Assembly (NCBI RefSeq): GCF_049608145.1
Contig: NZ_JBMYXF010000002.1
Location: forward strand, 1-64,000
Reading direction: 5' to 3'
Source of the DNA: Halocynthiibacter sp049608145
GTDB taxonomy: Bacteria; Pseudomonadota; Alphaproteobacteria; Rhodobacterales; Rhodobacteraceae
DNA length: 64,000 nucleotides
Below the pieces are notes generated by a model. It saw nothing but the letters and a program-made list of their open reading frames with translations. It was not told where the DNA came from and did no database searches. A program made the translations under genes and the position numbers. Shown here piece by piece: positions 1 through 8,245 of the stretch (the stretch's first letter is position 1; every line of letters begins with the position of its first letter).

Positions 1-505
1 ATACAACGACTCGCATACAATCAAACCTCAAATGGCTAGGAATCAAGCAGAGCGAGGCGGAATCAAAGCGAATCCAAATACACAAAGCATGCACAATCTA
101 TGCACATTCTATGCATACAACATGCATACCTACGAAAAACGCGGCCACTGAGGACCGCGATTCTTACGAAAGTGTAAAAGAAGTTACCTGAGGCGCCGTA
201 AAAGCAGCAAACTCAGAATCACCCAAAACGGCGCAATACTAACAATATAAAAATCCCCCCCCCGGCATGCCACCCTATCACGCGGTCAGATATTTGCGGC
301 CCAGAGCTACCGGCAGTTTTGAAAAATCAAGTTCTCAGAAACGCCCACATCCCAATCAGCAACTGCAATAAGAACGTATCTTCCTAAAATGTTCGGTTCG
401 GGGAGAAATTCATGTTCTCTATACACCAGTGCAGTACACCCGTTCTGCCAAGGCCATCCCAGAGTTTCGTTTGAGATTTCGCAGAAGGTTAGGATACCCC
501 CCAAA
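1..505. other. Gene-poor region with short repeats
   Basis: No convincing protein-coding frame is visible here. Two small frames at 307-513 (minus) and 429-614 (plus) have no recognisable domain and no good ribosome site. The region holds a set of four ATGCAY motifs at regular spacing (86-130, listed separately) and a run of nine C at about 255-263. It lies beyond the terminator of the minus-strand gene that ends at 568, so it may belong to a neighbouring transcription unit off the left edge. Confidence 0.5.
86..131. repeat. Four 11-bp-spaced ATGCAY direct repeats
   Basis: ATGCAC occurs at 89 and 100, and ATGCAT at 111 and 122, so the four starts are exactly 11 bp apart. Flanking bases are also partly shared; the middle two units both begin CTATGCA. 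The spacing is about one helical turn, so the copies would face the same side of the DNA, as in arrays bound cooperatively by a protein. No protein or origin is identified, so the function is unknown. Confidence 0.6.
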
Positions 506-541
506 GAAAACACCCGCCGGATTAACCGACGGGTGTTTTAA
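506..541 (-). terminator. Rho-independent terminator
   Basis: On the minus strand a 13-bp stem (arms 526-538 and 508-520), perfect apart from one G-U wobble, closes a 5-nt loop and is followed by a T-rich tract. It lies 27 nt beyond the stop of the minus-strand gene at 568-1029, which it should terminate. Confidence 0.8.
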
Positions 542-567
542 TCTCTGCAATGCCCAGCTTCAGACGA

Positions 568-1029
568 TCAGACTTTCTGACCTTCCTCTTCGAGGTGCAA
601 CTTCATATCCATAAGAACGTGTTGCAGCGCCAAGGTTTCACGCAAAAGACGTTTGGCTTCGTTCACTGTGATGATCCCGTCTTCTATAGACTGGTTATAT
701 TCACTCATCAGCATGGCGAAACGCTGGGCAAGCGCAACAACATCTGCGTTCACGCCGCCTTCTGCGGAGTTCTTACGACTTTGATCATAAGACATCGTGA
801 TGCCGCGCAGTTCAGCCAGCGCGCCGGTGACATGCGGATAGCGTGAAGCTTCTTCAAGTGCTGCAACCGCATCAATGGGCATAAAACGGTCAGCATGTTC
901 GTCGCTGTCAGAATAGTACCGCCCAAGTGTCGCTTTTGATTTACCAGTCAGCGTGCAGGCTGCTTCAATGCCAACATCTTTGACCAGGGCCTCTGTATGC
1001 TTCTTCAGGTAATTACCCATCCCGCTCAT
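568..1029 (-). CDS. Regulator-like hypothetical protein
   Basis: This 153-residue cytoplasmic protein has no signal peptide or membrane segment. Residues about 14-40 read like a helix-turn-helix (VGIEAACTLTGKSKATLGRY), as in phage CII-type or plasmid control proteins. The C-terminal third is helical and acidic and may dimerise. The start at 1029 has AAGGGT about 7 nt upstream; an internal ATG three codons in is also possible. It stands alone, with a strong terminator just after it. DNA binding is inferred from the helix-turn-helix-like pattern only, and I do not recognise a named family with certainty. Confidence 0.7.
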   Translation of the reverse strand: MSGMGNYLKKHTEALVKDVGIEAACTLTGKSKATLGRYYSDSDEHADRFMPIDAVAALEEASRYPHVTGALAELRGITMSYDQSRKNSAEGGVNADVVALAQRFAMLMSEYNQSIEDGIITVNEAKRLLRETLALQHVLMDMKLHLEEEGQKV

Positions 1030-1439
1030 ATTAATACCCTTGTTCGATTTTCACCCTGTCAATTTGCAGGGGGGAATTGCTTCTACTCTTTCCCATTAAT
1101 ACGAAGTCAAACATTTGTCATTCATTAAAGCGTTCAGGAAGTCCTGAAGGTAATGAGTATCCGGCGTCCCCAGCGCCGGTAAATGGGTGGGGATCTGTCG
1201 CGCTTTCGCTTGCTGGCACCGGTGCGACGATCCTTTTTTAAGGGAAAGGTGCAAGGGAATCTGTTCATCCCCAGGCACGCTATTTATGTGCTTCTACGGA
1301 TTCCTGTTTCCAGTGGGCGTCACTTTTATTTCAAAGTGACGCCTGCATCCTTTTGCTGTTCCGGAGTCAGATCCCCACCTATCGTTTCTTCTGTAGAAAC
1401 AGGCTTGCAACCCTGGCCACGACGTGGATAACAACCTTC
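1030..1439. other. Intergenic region upstream of tdk
   Basis: These 410 bases lie between two divergently oriented genes and should carry both promoters. No supported gene is visible. The only clear structure is the perfect hairpin at 1316-1343, listed separately. A plus-strand frame entering from 1353 is only an upstream extension of tdk without a plausible start signal. Confidence 0.5.
1316..1343 (+). other. Perfect 11-bp hairpin of unknown role
   Basis: Arms 1316-1326 and 1333-1343 are perfectly complementary around the 6-nt loop TATTTC. The sequence after the hairpin has only a four-T stretch several bases away, so it is a poor terminator. It sits about 100 nt before the tdk start and could be an RNA structure in the tdk leader or an upstream termination signal. 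Confidence 0.45.
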
Positions 1440-2021
1440 ATGGCCAAACTATACTTTCACTATTCCACCATGAATGCGGGCAAATCGACTGTACTGTTGC
1501 AGGCGTCCCATAACTATATTGAACGCGGAATGCAGACCCATCTGCTGACCTATGGTTTTGATGATCGCGCTGGAAAAGCACGAATTGCATCACGAATCGG
1601 CATAGGCGCAAATGCAGATACATTTTTGCCCGGTGACGATATGTATGCGAAGATATCTGATCGCCTGAACAATGGCCCCTGCGCCTGCATTTTTATCGAC
1701 GAAGCGCAGTTCCTGGAAAAAGAGCAGGTCTGGCAATTGGCCCATGCCGTGGATGATCTAAAAGTACCTGTGATGTGTTATGGCCTGCGGGTGGATTTTC
1801 GGGGGGAATTGTTTCCGGGGTCCGCCGCCCTTTTGGCGCTGGCTGATGAAATGCGTGAAGTCCGTACAATCTGCCACTGCGGTAAGAAAGCCAGCATGGT
1901 GATGCGCATGGATGCCGACGGCAATGCCCTGAAAGACGGGGCGCAGGTCCAAATCGGCGGCAATGAAACCTATGTCTCTGTGTGTCGACGTCACTGGCGG
2001 GAAGCTGTGGAAAACGTCTAG
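1440..2021 (+). CDS. tdk: Thymidine kinase (type II)
   Basis: Phosphorylates thymidine to dTMP with ATP in nucleotide salvage. The 193-residue protein opens with the P-loop region YFHYSTMNAGKST (about residues 5-17) and has the Walker B-like FIDEAQFL near residue 83. A zinc-site pattern follows (CHCGKKAS near residue 143), then a C-terminal NETYVSVCRRHW segment, as in E. coli Tdk. Length fits the bacterial type II family. The ATG at 1440 is preferred to the longer frame at 1353, because the preceding 29 residues are not part of the family and the P-loop should be N-terminal. Confidence 0.95.
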   Translation: MAKLYFHYSTMNAGKSTVLLQASHNYIERGMQTHLLTYGFDDRAGKARIASRIGIGANADTFLPGDDMYAKISDRLNNGPCACIFIDEAQFLEKEQVWQLAHAVDDLKVPVMCYGLRVDFRGELFPGSAALLALADEMREVRTICHCGKKASMVMRMDADGNALKDGAQVQIGGNETYVSVCRRHWREAVENV

Positions 2022-2255
2022 GCAGATGCTTTGCCTTTCTTGATTGCAATTTCACACAACTCAATATTTTGACGCCGCAACTTTCGGCTCGGGACATTCT
2101 CGGGCTTTACAAAGAATGCGGAAATCAACACATCCCGTGGTTTGCACACTTGTTTTGGCAATGGGTCAAAGCCACTGTGCCCAAAAGGGAATCACGCGCC
2201 ACACCAAAATATCTGACGCGGATCATCCAACCGATATGTTAAAAGGCCCGACCCG

Positions 2256-3110
2256 ATGACCACCGTAAACCGTATGCACCACAAAATCCTTGCTTTCACC
2301 GATATCCACATCAAATCGGAAGGCGAGAAAATTGTTGGATATGATCCGCTGGAACGTTTCGAAACCGGATTAAAACATGCGTTAAAACATCATCCCGACG
2401 CAGATCACCTCATCCTGATGGGAGACCTGACCCACAACGGCCGCCCCGATCAATTTGAACGGCTGAAACCACTGTTAAAGAATCTGCCCCTACCCGTCAC
2501 GCTGATGCCCGGCAATCATGATCGCCGTGACACTATGCTTGAGGCCTTCCCTGATCTCGAAACAACCGACAGCGGCCACGTCATGCAGGTGATTGATCTG
2601 GACGGTCAGGCCCCTTTTGGCCCGAAAGATCGGCTGATCTGTCTTGATACCCTGGATGGCCCGCCTTGGCGTGATTATCATCACGCAGGTGCCCTTTGTG
2701 AAGCACGTCTGAACTGGCTGAAAACCCAGCTGGAAACTGCAGGTGATCGTCGCATTTCGATCTTCATGCACCACCCGCCCCTGCATACAGGATTTAATGG
2801 GATGGACGCGATCCGCATGATGGATCACGAAGCGTTTTACACCCTGATAAAACAATATCCAAATGTCACCCATATCTTTGCAGGCCATATTCACCGCACC
2901 ATTTCTGGCACCGCAAATGGTATTGGTTTCACGATATTCAAAAGCCCAACCCATCAAATGCCTATGATGTTGGGCACCGATGGGTATGCGCATTCCGTCC
3001 CCGAACCCGGTGCTTACGGCATCATCCTGCTGTCGGATGAAGGCGTTATTGTGCACAGCGAGGATTTTGATGAAGCCACCCGCCACGCGGTTCAAGGATA
3101 TGATGACTGA
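2256..3110 (+). CDS. Class III cyclic-nucleotide-type phosphodiesterase
   Basis: A calcineurin-like metallophosphoesterase of 284 residues. The dinuclear metal motifs are all present: TDIH (15-18), GDL (56-58), GNHD (86-89), FMHHPP near residue 170 and AGHIHR near residue 209. Spacing and order match the class III phosphodiesterases related to CpdA, which hydrolyse cAMP. The true substrate cannot be read from sequence. A second ATG at 2274 would trim six residues and still keep all motifs. It is preceded by about 230 bases without a recognisable gene, and no operon partner is obvious. Confidence 0.85.
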   Translation: MTTVNRMHHKILAFTDIHIKSEGEKIVGYDPLERFETGLKHALKHHPDADHLILMGDLTHNGRPDQFERLKPLLKNLPLPVTLMPGNHDRRDTMLEAFPDLETTDSGHVMQVIDLDGQAPFGPKDRLICLDTLDGPPWRDYHHAGALCEARLNWLKTQLETAGDRRISIFMHHPPLHTGFNGMDAIRMMDHEAFYTLIKQYPNVTHIFAGHIHRTISGTANGIGFTIFKSPTHQMPMMLGTDGYAHSVPEPGAYGIILLSDEGVIVHSEDFDEATRHAVQGYDD

Positions 3111-3244
3111 GGAGAGGAGAGCAGACCAGCGCTTCGCCAATCCCGCCCTGTTCGACGACACCCCAATGGTATGCGGGCTGACCCGGCGTCAGAATTGCCA
3201 GCGGTGCACGGACATGTTCTCATCCGCATCAGGGGAGAGATATT

Positions 3245-4411
3245 ATGAAACGAATTCTGAAGATGATCCTGAAACTGTTCTTCGCACTGGCCATGATCGC
3301 CGTCGTTCTTGGCATCTGGAAACGCGAGGAGCTGGCGCGGCTGAATGCAGTGTTAACGCTGTTTAATGAAGACCGGATTGTGCAGAATTTCAGCCATATG
3401 GATGCCGCATTTCTGACGCGGGACGTGCCACGTGGCGATGGGCCCGTATCGGAGCTGCCCATGGGGGCACGCATGACATTGCCCGAAAACACCCATTCCT
3501 GGATTGAAGACCGAAATGTCACAGCCTTGCTGGTACTGAAAAACGGCGAGATCCGGTATGAAGATTATTTTCTCGGAACCGACCCTACGGATAAGCGAAT
3601 ATCCTGGTCCGTCGCAAAAAGTTTTCTTTCCGCGCTGTTGGGGGTTTTGCATCACGATGGAACCATCCCCGATCTTGATGTTCCTGTAACACAATATGTG
3701 CCTGCCCTCACGGGCACTGCCTATGATGGCGCGACCATTCGCAACGTGCTGAACATGGCGTCTGGCGTGCAATTTGATGAGGACTATCTCGCGTTTTTCT
3801 CGGACATCAACAAAATGGGTCGCGAAGTCGCCCTTGGCGGATCTCTGGATGATTTCAGTGCCGGACTGGAAGTAAAGGAATTCACCCCCGGCGAAACTTG
3901 GCAATATGTGTCGATTGACACCCATATTATCGGTATGGTCATCCGCGGGGCAACCGGGCGCGATATCCCGGATCTGTTAAGCGAAAAAATCATCGCCCCC
4001 CTCGGCTTTGAAAGCACACCTTATTATGTGACCGATGGTGATGGCACCAGCTTTGTACTGGGTGGCCTGAACATGCCAACACGGGATTACGCACGTTTTG
4101 GTCAGCTTCTTGTCAATGGCGGAGTTTGGAATGGCACACAGATTGTACCTGCCGAATGGATTAAAGCTTCTACTGCGGCAACGGCCCCAACCGCACCAGG
4201 CGAGATCGGCTATGGCTTCCAGTGGTGGGTGCCTGTCGGGGCCACGCCGGGCGAATTTATGGCACGGGGCGTTTATGGCCAGTACATTTATATCGACACA
4301 GCCCGAGATGTGGTGATTGCAACCAATGCTGCTGACCGTAAATTCCGCCAAGATGGTGTTCCAGAACTGAATATCGCGATTTTTCGTGCACTTGCCACAT
4401 CGCTGGACTGA
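3245..4411 (+). CDS. Membrane-anchored serine hydrolase, beta-lactamase family
   Basis: The 388-residue protein belongs to the class C beta-lactamase / DD-peptidase-like serine hydrolases, which also include 6-aminohexanoate-dimer hydrolase and esterases. Residues about 3-25 form a transmembrane or uncleaved signal segment, so the catalytic domain should lie in the periplasm. SVAK near residue 122 fits the catalytic Ser-x-x-Lys; YVSIDT near residue 220 fits the Tyr motif. GGAG-like bases sit about 10 nt before the ATG. It is 10 bases upstream of a CoA-transferase gene and probably starts a three-gene operon. Substrate unknown: a peptide, amide or ester are all possible. Confidence 0.85.
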   Translation: MKRILKMILKLFFALAMIAVVLGIWKREELARLNAVLTLFNEDRIVQNFSHMDAAFLTRDVPRGDGPVSELPMGARMTLPENTHSWIEDRNVTALLVLKNGEIRYEDYFLGTDPTDKRISWSVAKSFLSALLGVLHHDGTIPDLDVPVTQYVPALTGTAYDGATIRNVLNMASGVQFDEDYLAFFSDINKMGREVALGGSLDDFSAGLEVKEFTPGETWQYVSIDTHIIGMVIRGATGRDIPDLLSEKIIAPLGFESTPYYVTDGDGTSFVLGGLNMPTRDYARFGQLLVNGGVWNGTQIVPAEWIKASTAATAPTAPGEIGYGFQWWVPVGATPGEFMARGVYGQYIYIDTARDVVIATNAADRKFRQDGVPELNIAIFRALATSLD

Positions 4412-4421
4412 GGGTTTAGAA

Positions 4422-5612
4422 ATGACAAAACGACAAGGCCCGCTGACACACCTGAAAATCGTTGAATTCGCAGGCATCGGCCCGGCCCCCTATGGCGCGA
4501 TGTTGCTGGCGGATCTTGGCGCACAGATCATTCGTATTGACCGCCCCGGTGGGTATCCAGCCCTTGCAGAAGGGCTGGATCTGTCGGCGATGGATGCGGC
4601 TTCTGTGCGTAATCGGTCACGCGATCTGATCCGGCTTGATCTGAAATCGGAAGAGGGCCGCGCAACTGTGCTGCGCCTGATATCCGAAGCGGATGCAGTG
4701 ATCGAAGCATATCGCCCGGGCACCATGGAAAAGCTGGGGCTGGGCCCTGATATCTGCCTGAAAGCCAATCCAAAACTTGCTTATGTGCGCATGACAGGTT
4801 GGGGGCAGACCGGCCCGATGGCACAGATGGCGGGGCATGATATGAACTATCTTGGCCTGTCCGGTGCATTGTCTTTGTTCAGTCGCGAAGGCCAGGCCAC
4901 ACAGGGTATTCCCCCCCTGGTTGGCGACATGGGCGGTGGCGCAATGTTCATGGTTCTGGGCCTTCTTGCCGCGGTCATGCAAGCCCGGGCAGGTGGTTCG
5001 GGGCAAGTGGTAGATGCAGCAATCGTAGATGGTTCCGCCAGCCTGTTTGCTTTGCTTTCTGGCCTAAACGCCATGGGACAACATGATTACTTTGCAGGGG
5101 GAAATCCATTGGATGGTGGGCGGCATTTCTATCGCACTTATATCTGCGCAGATGGAGAATATATTGTGGTCGGCGCCATCGAAGGCGCATTTCGCAAGAT
5201 CCTGCTAGAGCGGCTGGATATGTTATCTGATCCAGACCTGACCCGCCCAACCCCCGAAAACGAAGCAATTTGTGTCGCAAAGCTTTCCGGGGTTTTTGCC
5301 AGCCAGCCCCGGCAACATTGGGTTGATCTGTTTCAGGATACGGATGGCTGTGTGACGCCTCTGCTTTCCGTGTCCGAAGCCGCAAGCGCACCCCATAATC
5401 AGGCCCGCACCGTGTTTGAAACCCTTGATGATGTCGTGCAACCCGCCCCAGCACCACGTTTCAGTGCAACGCCAGGCGCTATTTCTTCTCCTCCGGTCAC
5501 CGCAAATAAGAACGCGCCACATGCCCTGGGCGGATGGGGGTTTTCAGAGAAGGATATTCAGGCATTGATCCTCAGCAAGGTGCTTGAAACCGGCCCTGAA
5601 ACAACGGTATGA
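4422..5612 (+). CDS. Family III CoA-transferase (CaiB/BaiF, AMACR-like)
   Basis: A 396-residue protein of the family that includes alpha-methylacyl-CoA racemase, CaiB and formyl-CoA transferase. The N-terminal KIVEFAGIGPAPYGAMLLADLGA and the following I-R-I-D-R-P-G nucleotide-binding region are typical. The GHDMNYLGLSGAL segment near residue 143 carries a His and a Tyr seen in racemase-like members, and DAAIVDG near residue 205 is another family block. Length fits AMACR. The start at 4422 is chosen over a longer frame at 4386 that overlaps the hydrolase gene. The next gene, 32 nt downstream, is a BKACE enzyme, suggesting a shared acid or CoA-ester pathway. Racemase versus transferase activity cannot be decided. 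Confidence 0.88.
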   Translation: MTKRQGPLTHLKIVEFAGIGPAPYGAMLLADLGAQIIRIDRPGGYPALAEGLDLSAMDAASVRNRSRDLIRLDLKSEEGRATVLRLISEADAVIEAYRPGTMEKLGLGPDICLKANPKLAYVRMTGWGQTGPMAQMAGHDMNYLGLSGALSLFSREGQATQGIPPLVGDMGGGAMFMVLGLLAAVMQARAGGSGQVVDAAIVDGSASLFALLSGLNAMGQHDYFAGGNPLDGGRHFYRTYICADGEYIVVGAIEGAFRKILLERLDMLSDPDLTRPTPENEAICVAKLSGVFASQPRQHWVDLFQDTDGCVTPLLSVSEAASAPHNQARTVFETLDDVVQPAPAPRFSATPGAISSPPVTANKNAPHALGGWGFSEKDIQALILSKVLETGPETTV

Positions 5613-5644
5613 CGCTAAGGAAACAAAGTAACTGAGGGGGGCAC

Positions 5645-6496
5645 ATGTCAGAGGCCAATCAACACGCAGGCAAACCCTGCATTCTGTGCTGCGCGATCAC
5701 AGGCTCCGTGCCAACTCAGGCAGACAACCCCGCTGTGCCGATCACCGTCTCTGAACAGGTCGAAAGCAGCCAGGCCGCTGTGGAAGCCGGTGCATCCATC
5801 ATTCACGCCCATGTGCGCAACGAAGATGGTACCCCAAGTTCCGATCCGGAACGTTTCGCGCGCCTGAAGGAAGGGTTAGAAAAGCACTGCCCCGGCGTTG
5901 TGATCCAGTTTTCTACCGGTGGCAGATCCGGTGCAGGTAAAGACCGCGGGGGCATGTTGCCACTCCGCCCAGATATGGCGTCACTGTCGGTTGGATCTAA
6001 CAACTTTCCGACCCGCGTGTATGAAAATTCGCCGGAATTGATCACCTGGCTGTCATCTGAAATGCAGAAATACGAAATCACACCAGAGATCGAAGCTTTT
6101 GATCTGTCCCACATCCTTCAGGCCACCCGACACCACCAAGCAGGCAATCTGTTTGGCACGCTTTATGTGCAATTCGTGATGGGCGTGAAAAACGCCATGC
6201 CTGTGGATAAGGAAATCTTTGATTTCTATCGTCACACTATGGAAACCCGCGCCCCTGACGCGCCCTGGTGTGCGGCAGGCGTTGGTCCGGGCCAGATCCT
6301 TGTGAATGAATGGGCGATTGCCGCTGGCGGTCACACCCGTGCGGGCCTTGAAGACAACATTCGCCTTGATAAACAAACACTTGCCCCAAGCAACGCCGCG
6401 CTGATTAAACGTGCTGCAGACCTGTGCGATAAATACGAACGCCCGATTGCGACACCCGCCCAAACCCGCGAGATACTTGGTCTGCGGCCCGCGTAG
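5645..6496 (+). CDS. BKACE family beta-keto acid cleavage enzyme (DUF849)
   Basis: A 283-residue TIM-barrel enzyme of the BKACE family, whose founder Kce condenses 3-keto-5-aminohexanoate with acetyl-CoA to give acetoacetate and a new acyl-CoA. The zinc-binding HAHVR motif is near residue 55, followed by QFSTGGRSG and the strand EIEAFDLSH. The C-terminal GGHTRAGLEDNI near residue 236 is a family hallmark. Start 5645 has GAGGGGG just upstream. It closes the run begun at 3245. Family members act on many different beta-keto acids, and the substrate here is unknown. Confidence 0.9.
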   Translation: MSEANQHAGKPCILCCAITGSVPTQADNPAVPITVSEQVESSQAAVEAGASIIHAHVRNEDGTPSSDPERFARLKEGLEKHCPGVVIQFSTGGRSGAGKDRGGMLPLRPDMASLSVGSNNFPTRVYENSPELITWLSSEMQKYEITPEIEAFDLSHILQATRHHQAGNLFGTLYVQFVMGVKNAMPVDKEIFDFYRHTMETRAPDAPWCAAGVGPGQILVNEWAIAAGGHTRAGLEDNIRLDKQTLAPSNAALIKRAADLCDKYERPIATPAQTREILGLRPA

Positions 6497-6516
6497 GTTC
6501 ATATACCGCCCGGCAT

Positions 6517-6814
6517 CTAAATTACTAAAAGACCAATAAATACCGCCCCCAGGATCCCCACGGTAATAAACCCCGGGCGTTTAATGTGGGGCGGTTCAAA
6601 CGCCAAGCAGACACAGATCGCGATGACCGCGGCAACCAGCCAAAACAACGATGCGGTCAAATAATAAGGCGTACGTCAAAAGCGAAGATGTGATTGCTCC
6701 GAATTCGTACCCCGGATCACCCGGCGCGATAACCGAGGACCCCGTTAAGTGAGATAGCCTGTTGGCAAAGATCAGGCAGACAACTGCGGCAACCGCGCGA
6801 CGAAAAACAACCAT
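6517..6814 (-). pseudogene. Frameshifted small membrane protein
   Basis: Reading starts at 6814 with an AGAGG ribosome site 8 nt upstream and an N-terminal hydrophobic stretch (AVAAVVCLIF). It stays open to about 6665. In that frame the end is nonsensical (DRIVVLAGCRGHRD). The adjacent frame from about 6662 to 6517 gives a convincing membrane sequence (ASLFWLVAAVIAICVCLAF, then GILGAVFIGLLVI) and ends at TAG 6517-6519. Joining the two frames near 6663 yields a plausible protein of about 98 residues with three hydrophobic segments. A one-base insertion or two-base deletion, real or a sequencing error, explains the break. The family is not recognised. Confidence 0.65.
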
Positions 6815-6947
6815 TTACAAAACCTCTTAATGAACACAAATCGATGCCTCCCCCTCTGATCAAATGAAGGGAATATTTTCACACAACTCTCATACGACGG
6901 AAAGCGCAGCTTACCTATAACTGTTGGGCGGAAAGCATCCGTAATAA

Positions 6948-7904
6948 TCACACGAGATTCAGCGGCGCTTCCCCGGCAAAAAATGCCACAAGATTATCCA
7001 GTGCCATCATCCCCATATCGGTGCGTACTTCCAGTGCAGCCGTGCCGAGATGCGGCAAAAGCGTGACATTATCCAGCGCACGTAAAGCCGCCGGAATCTC
7101 TGGTTCGTTTTCATAAACATCCAGTCCTGCACCACCAATACGCCCTGATTTAAGTGCTGAAATCAGCGCGTCTTCGTCCACAACATCCCCACGCGAAATG
7201 TTAATTAGATGCGCATGATCTTGCATTTCCGCCAATGCCTCAGCGTCAATCAGATGATGTGTCGCGGGGCTTCCGGGCACAGCAATCACCACTACATCTG
7301 CGGCTTTCATCACCTCGGCAATCGTATCCAGCTGGCCAGCAGCCACCTCGGCATCCGCGACTTGGGAACGGTTATAAAAGATAATATCCATACCAAAGCC
7401 ATGATGCGCACGTCTCGCAATCGCTTTGCCAATGCGCCCCATGCCGATCACCCCAAGGATCTTACCGGACATGTGCAAACCCAGCATCTGAACCGGATGC
7501 CACCCCTGCCAGTTCCCAGAGCGCACAAGACGTTCACCTTCGGCAGCGCGACGCGCAGACATTAGCATCAGGGTCAAAGCGATATCAGCAGTGGCATCCG
7601 TCACCGCACCAGGCGTATTGGTGACAGTCAGCCCGACTGACTTCGCGGCGGCTACATCAATATGATTATAACCCACACCAAAATTTGCGAGAATCTTTGC
7701 ACGGGGATTGGGAACTTGCGCAAAAATATCCGCACTGAAGCGATCACCTAGAGTCGGCAGAATGCCGTCATATGCGACCAGCGCATCCCGCATTTCGGCG
7801 TCAGTCATCGGTTGGGTGTCGTCGCGCAGTGTCACGTCAAACCGCCCCCGCGCGGCCTCAATAACCGCGTCTGGCAAGGGGCGGGAAATTAGGATCTTTG
7901 TCAT
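6948..7904 (-). CDS. D-2-hydroxyacid dehydrogenase (glyoxylate reductase-like)
   Basis: A 318-residue NAD(P)-dependent D-isomer-specific 2-hydroxyacid dehydrogenase. The Rossmann motif GMGRIGKAIA is near residue 152. The catalytic Arg lies in NISRGDVVDE, the Glu in YENEPEIP and the His in LLPHLGTA. Related enzymes reduce glyoxylate or hydroxypyruvate. It overlaps the CsaA stop codon by 1 nt and is last in an operon with ybjN, proC and csaA. Substrate specificity is not predictable. Confidence 0.9.
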   Translation of the reverse strand: MTKILISRPLPDAVIEAARGRFDVTLRDDTQPMTDAEMRDALVAYDGILPTLGDRFSADIFAQVPNPRAKILANFGVGYNHIDVAAAKSVGLTVTNTPGAVTDATADIALTLMLMSARRAAEGERLVRSGNWQGWHPVQMLGLHMSGKILGVIGMGRIGKAIARRAHHGFGMDIIFYNRSQVADAEVAAGQLDTIAEVMKAADVVVIAVPGSPATHHLIDAEALAEMQDHAHLINISRGDVVDEDALISALKSGRIGGAGLDVYENEPEIPAALRALDNVTLLPHLGTAALEVRTDMGMMALDNLVAFFAGEAPLNLV

Positions 7905-8245
7905 CAGTGCAACTTGCCCCCTACAGGCACAGCCTGATCGGGCGCAGCCAAAACAATGCCTCCGTTTTCATCACTGAAACCAACGATCAAGCATTCGGAC
8001 ATAAATTTCCCAATTTGGCGCGGCGGAAAATTCACGACCCCCATGACCTGTTTTCCCAACAACGTGTCCGGCGTGTAATGCGCTGTAATTTGAGCAGAGC
8101 TTTTCTTTTCGCCAATCTCCGGACCGAAATCGACCCAAAGCTTGATCGCAGGTTTGCGGGCTTCGGGATAAGGTTCGGCACGTATCACCGTGCCCACCCG
8201 GATATCCACTTTCGCAAAATCATCATAGGTGATCTCATCACTCAT
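7904..8245 (-). CDS. csaA: CsaA-type tRNA-binding domain protein
   Basis: A 113-residue protein made of a single EMAP-II/Trbp111-type OB-fold. The N-terminal FAKVDIRVGTV and the central SAQITAHY are characteristic of CsaA, a dimeric protein described as a chaperone linked to protein export and able to bind tRNA. It shares ATGA overlaps with proC upstream and nearly abuts the dehydrogenase downstream, so translation is probably coupled. Its in vivo role in alphaproteobacteria is not established. Confidence 0.92.
   Translation of the reverse strand: MSDEITYDDFAKVDIRVGTVIRAEPYPEARKPAIKLWVDFGPEIGEKKSSAQITAHYTPDTLLGKQVMGVVNFPPRQIGKFMSECLIVGFSDENGGIVLAAPDQAVPVGGKLH

Noticed and set aside
255..263. 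Run of nine C
   Set aside because: It is not in a gene, so phase variation is unlikely; may be a sequencing-sensitive homopolymer.
307..513. 68-residue minus-strand frame near the left edge
   Set aside because: It would start with GTG inside the terminator stem, has no ribosome site and no recognisable sequence.
1982..2259. Plus-strand frames between tdk and the phosphodiesterase gene
   Set aside because: They overlap tdk, have no ribosome site and no domain; treated as intergenic.
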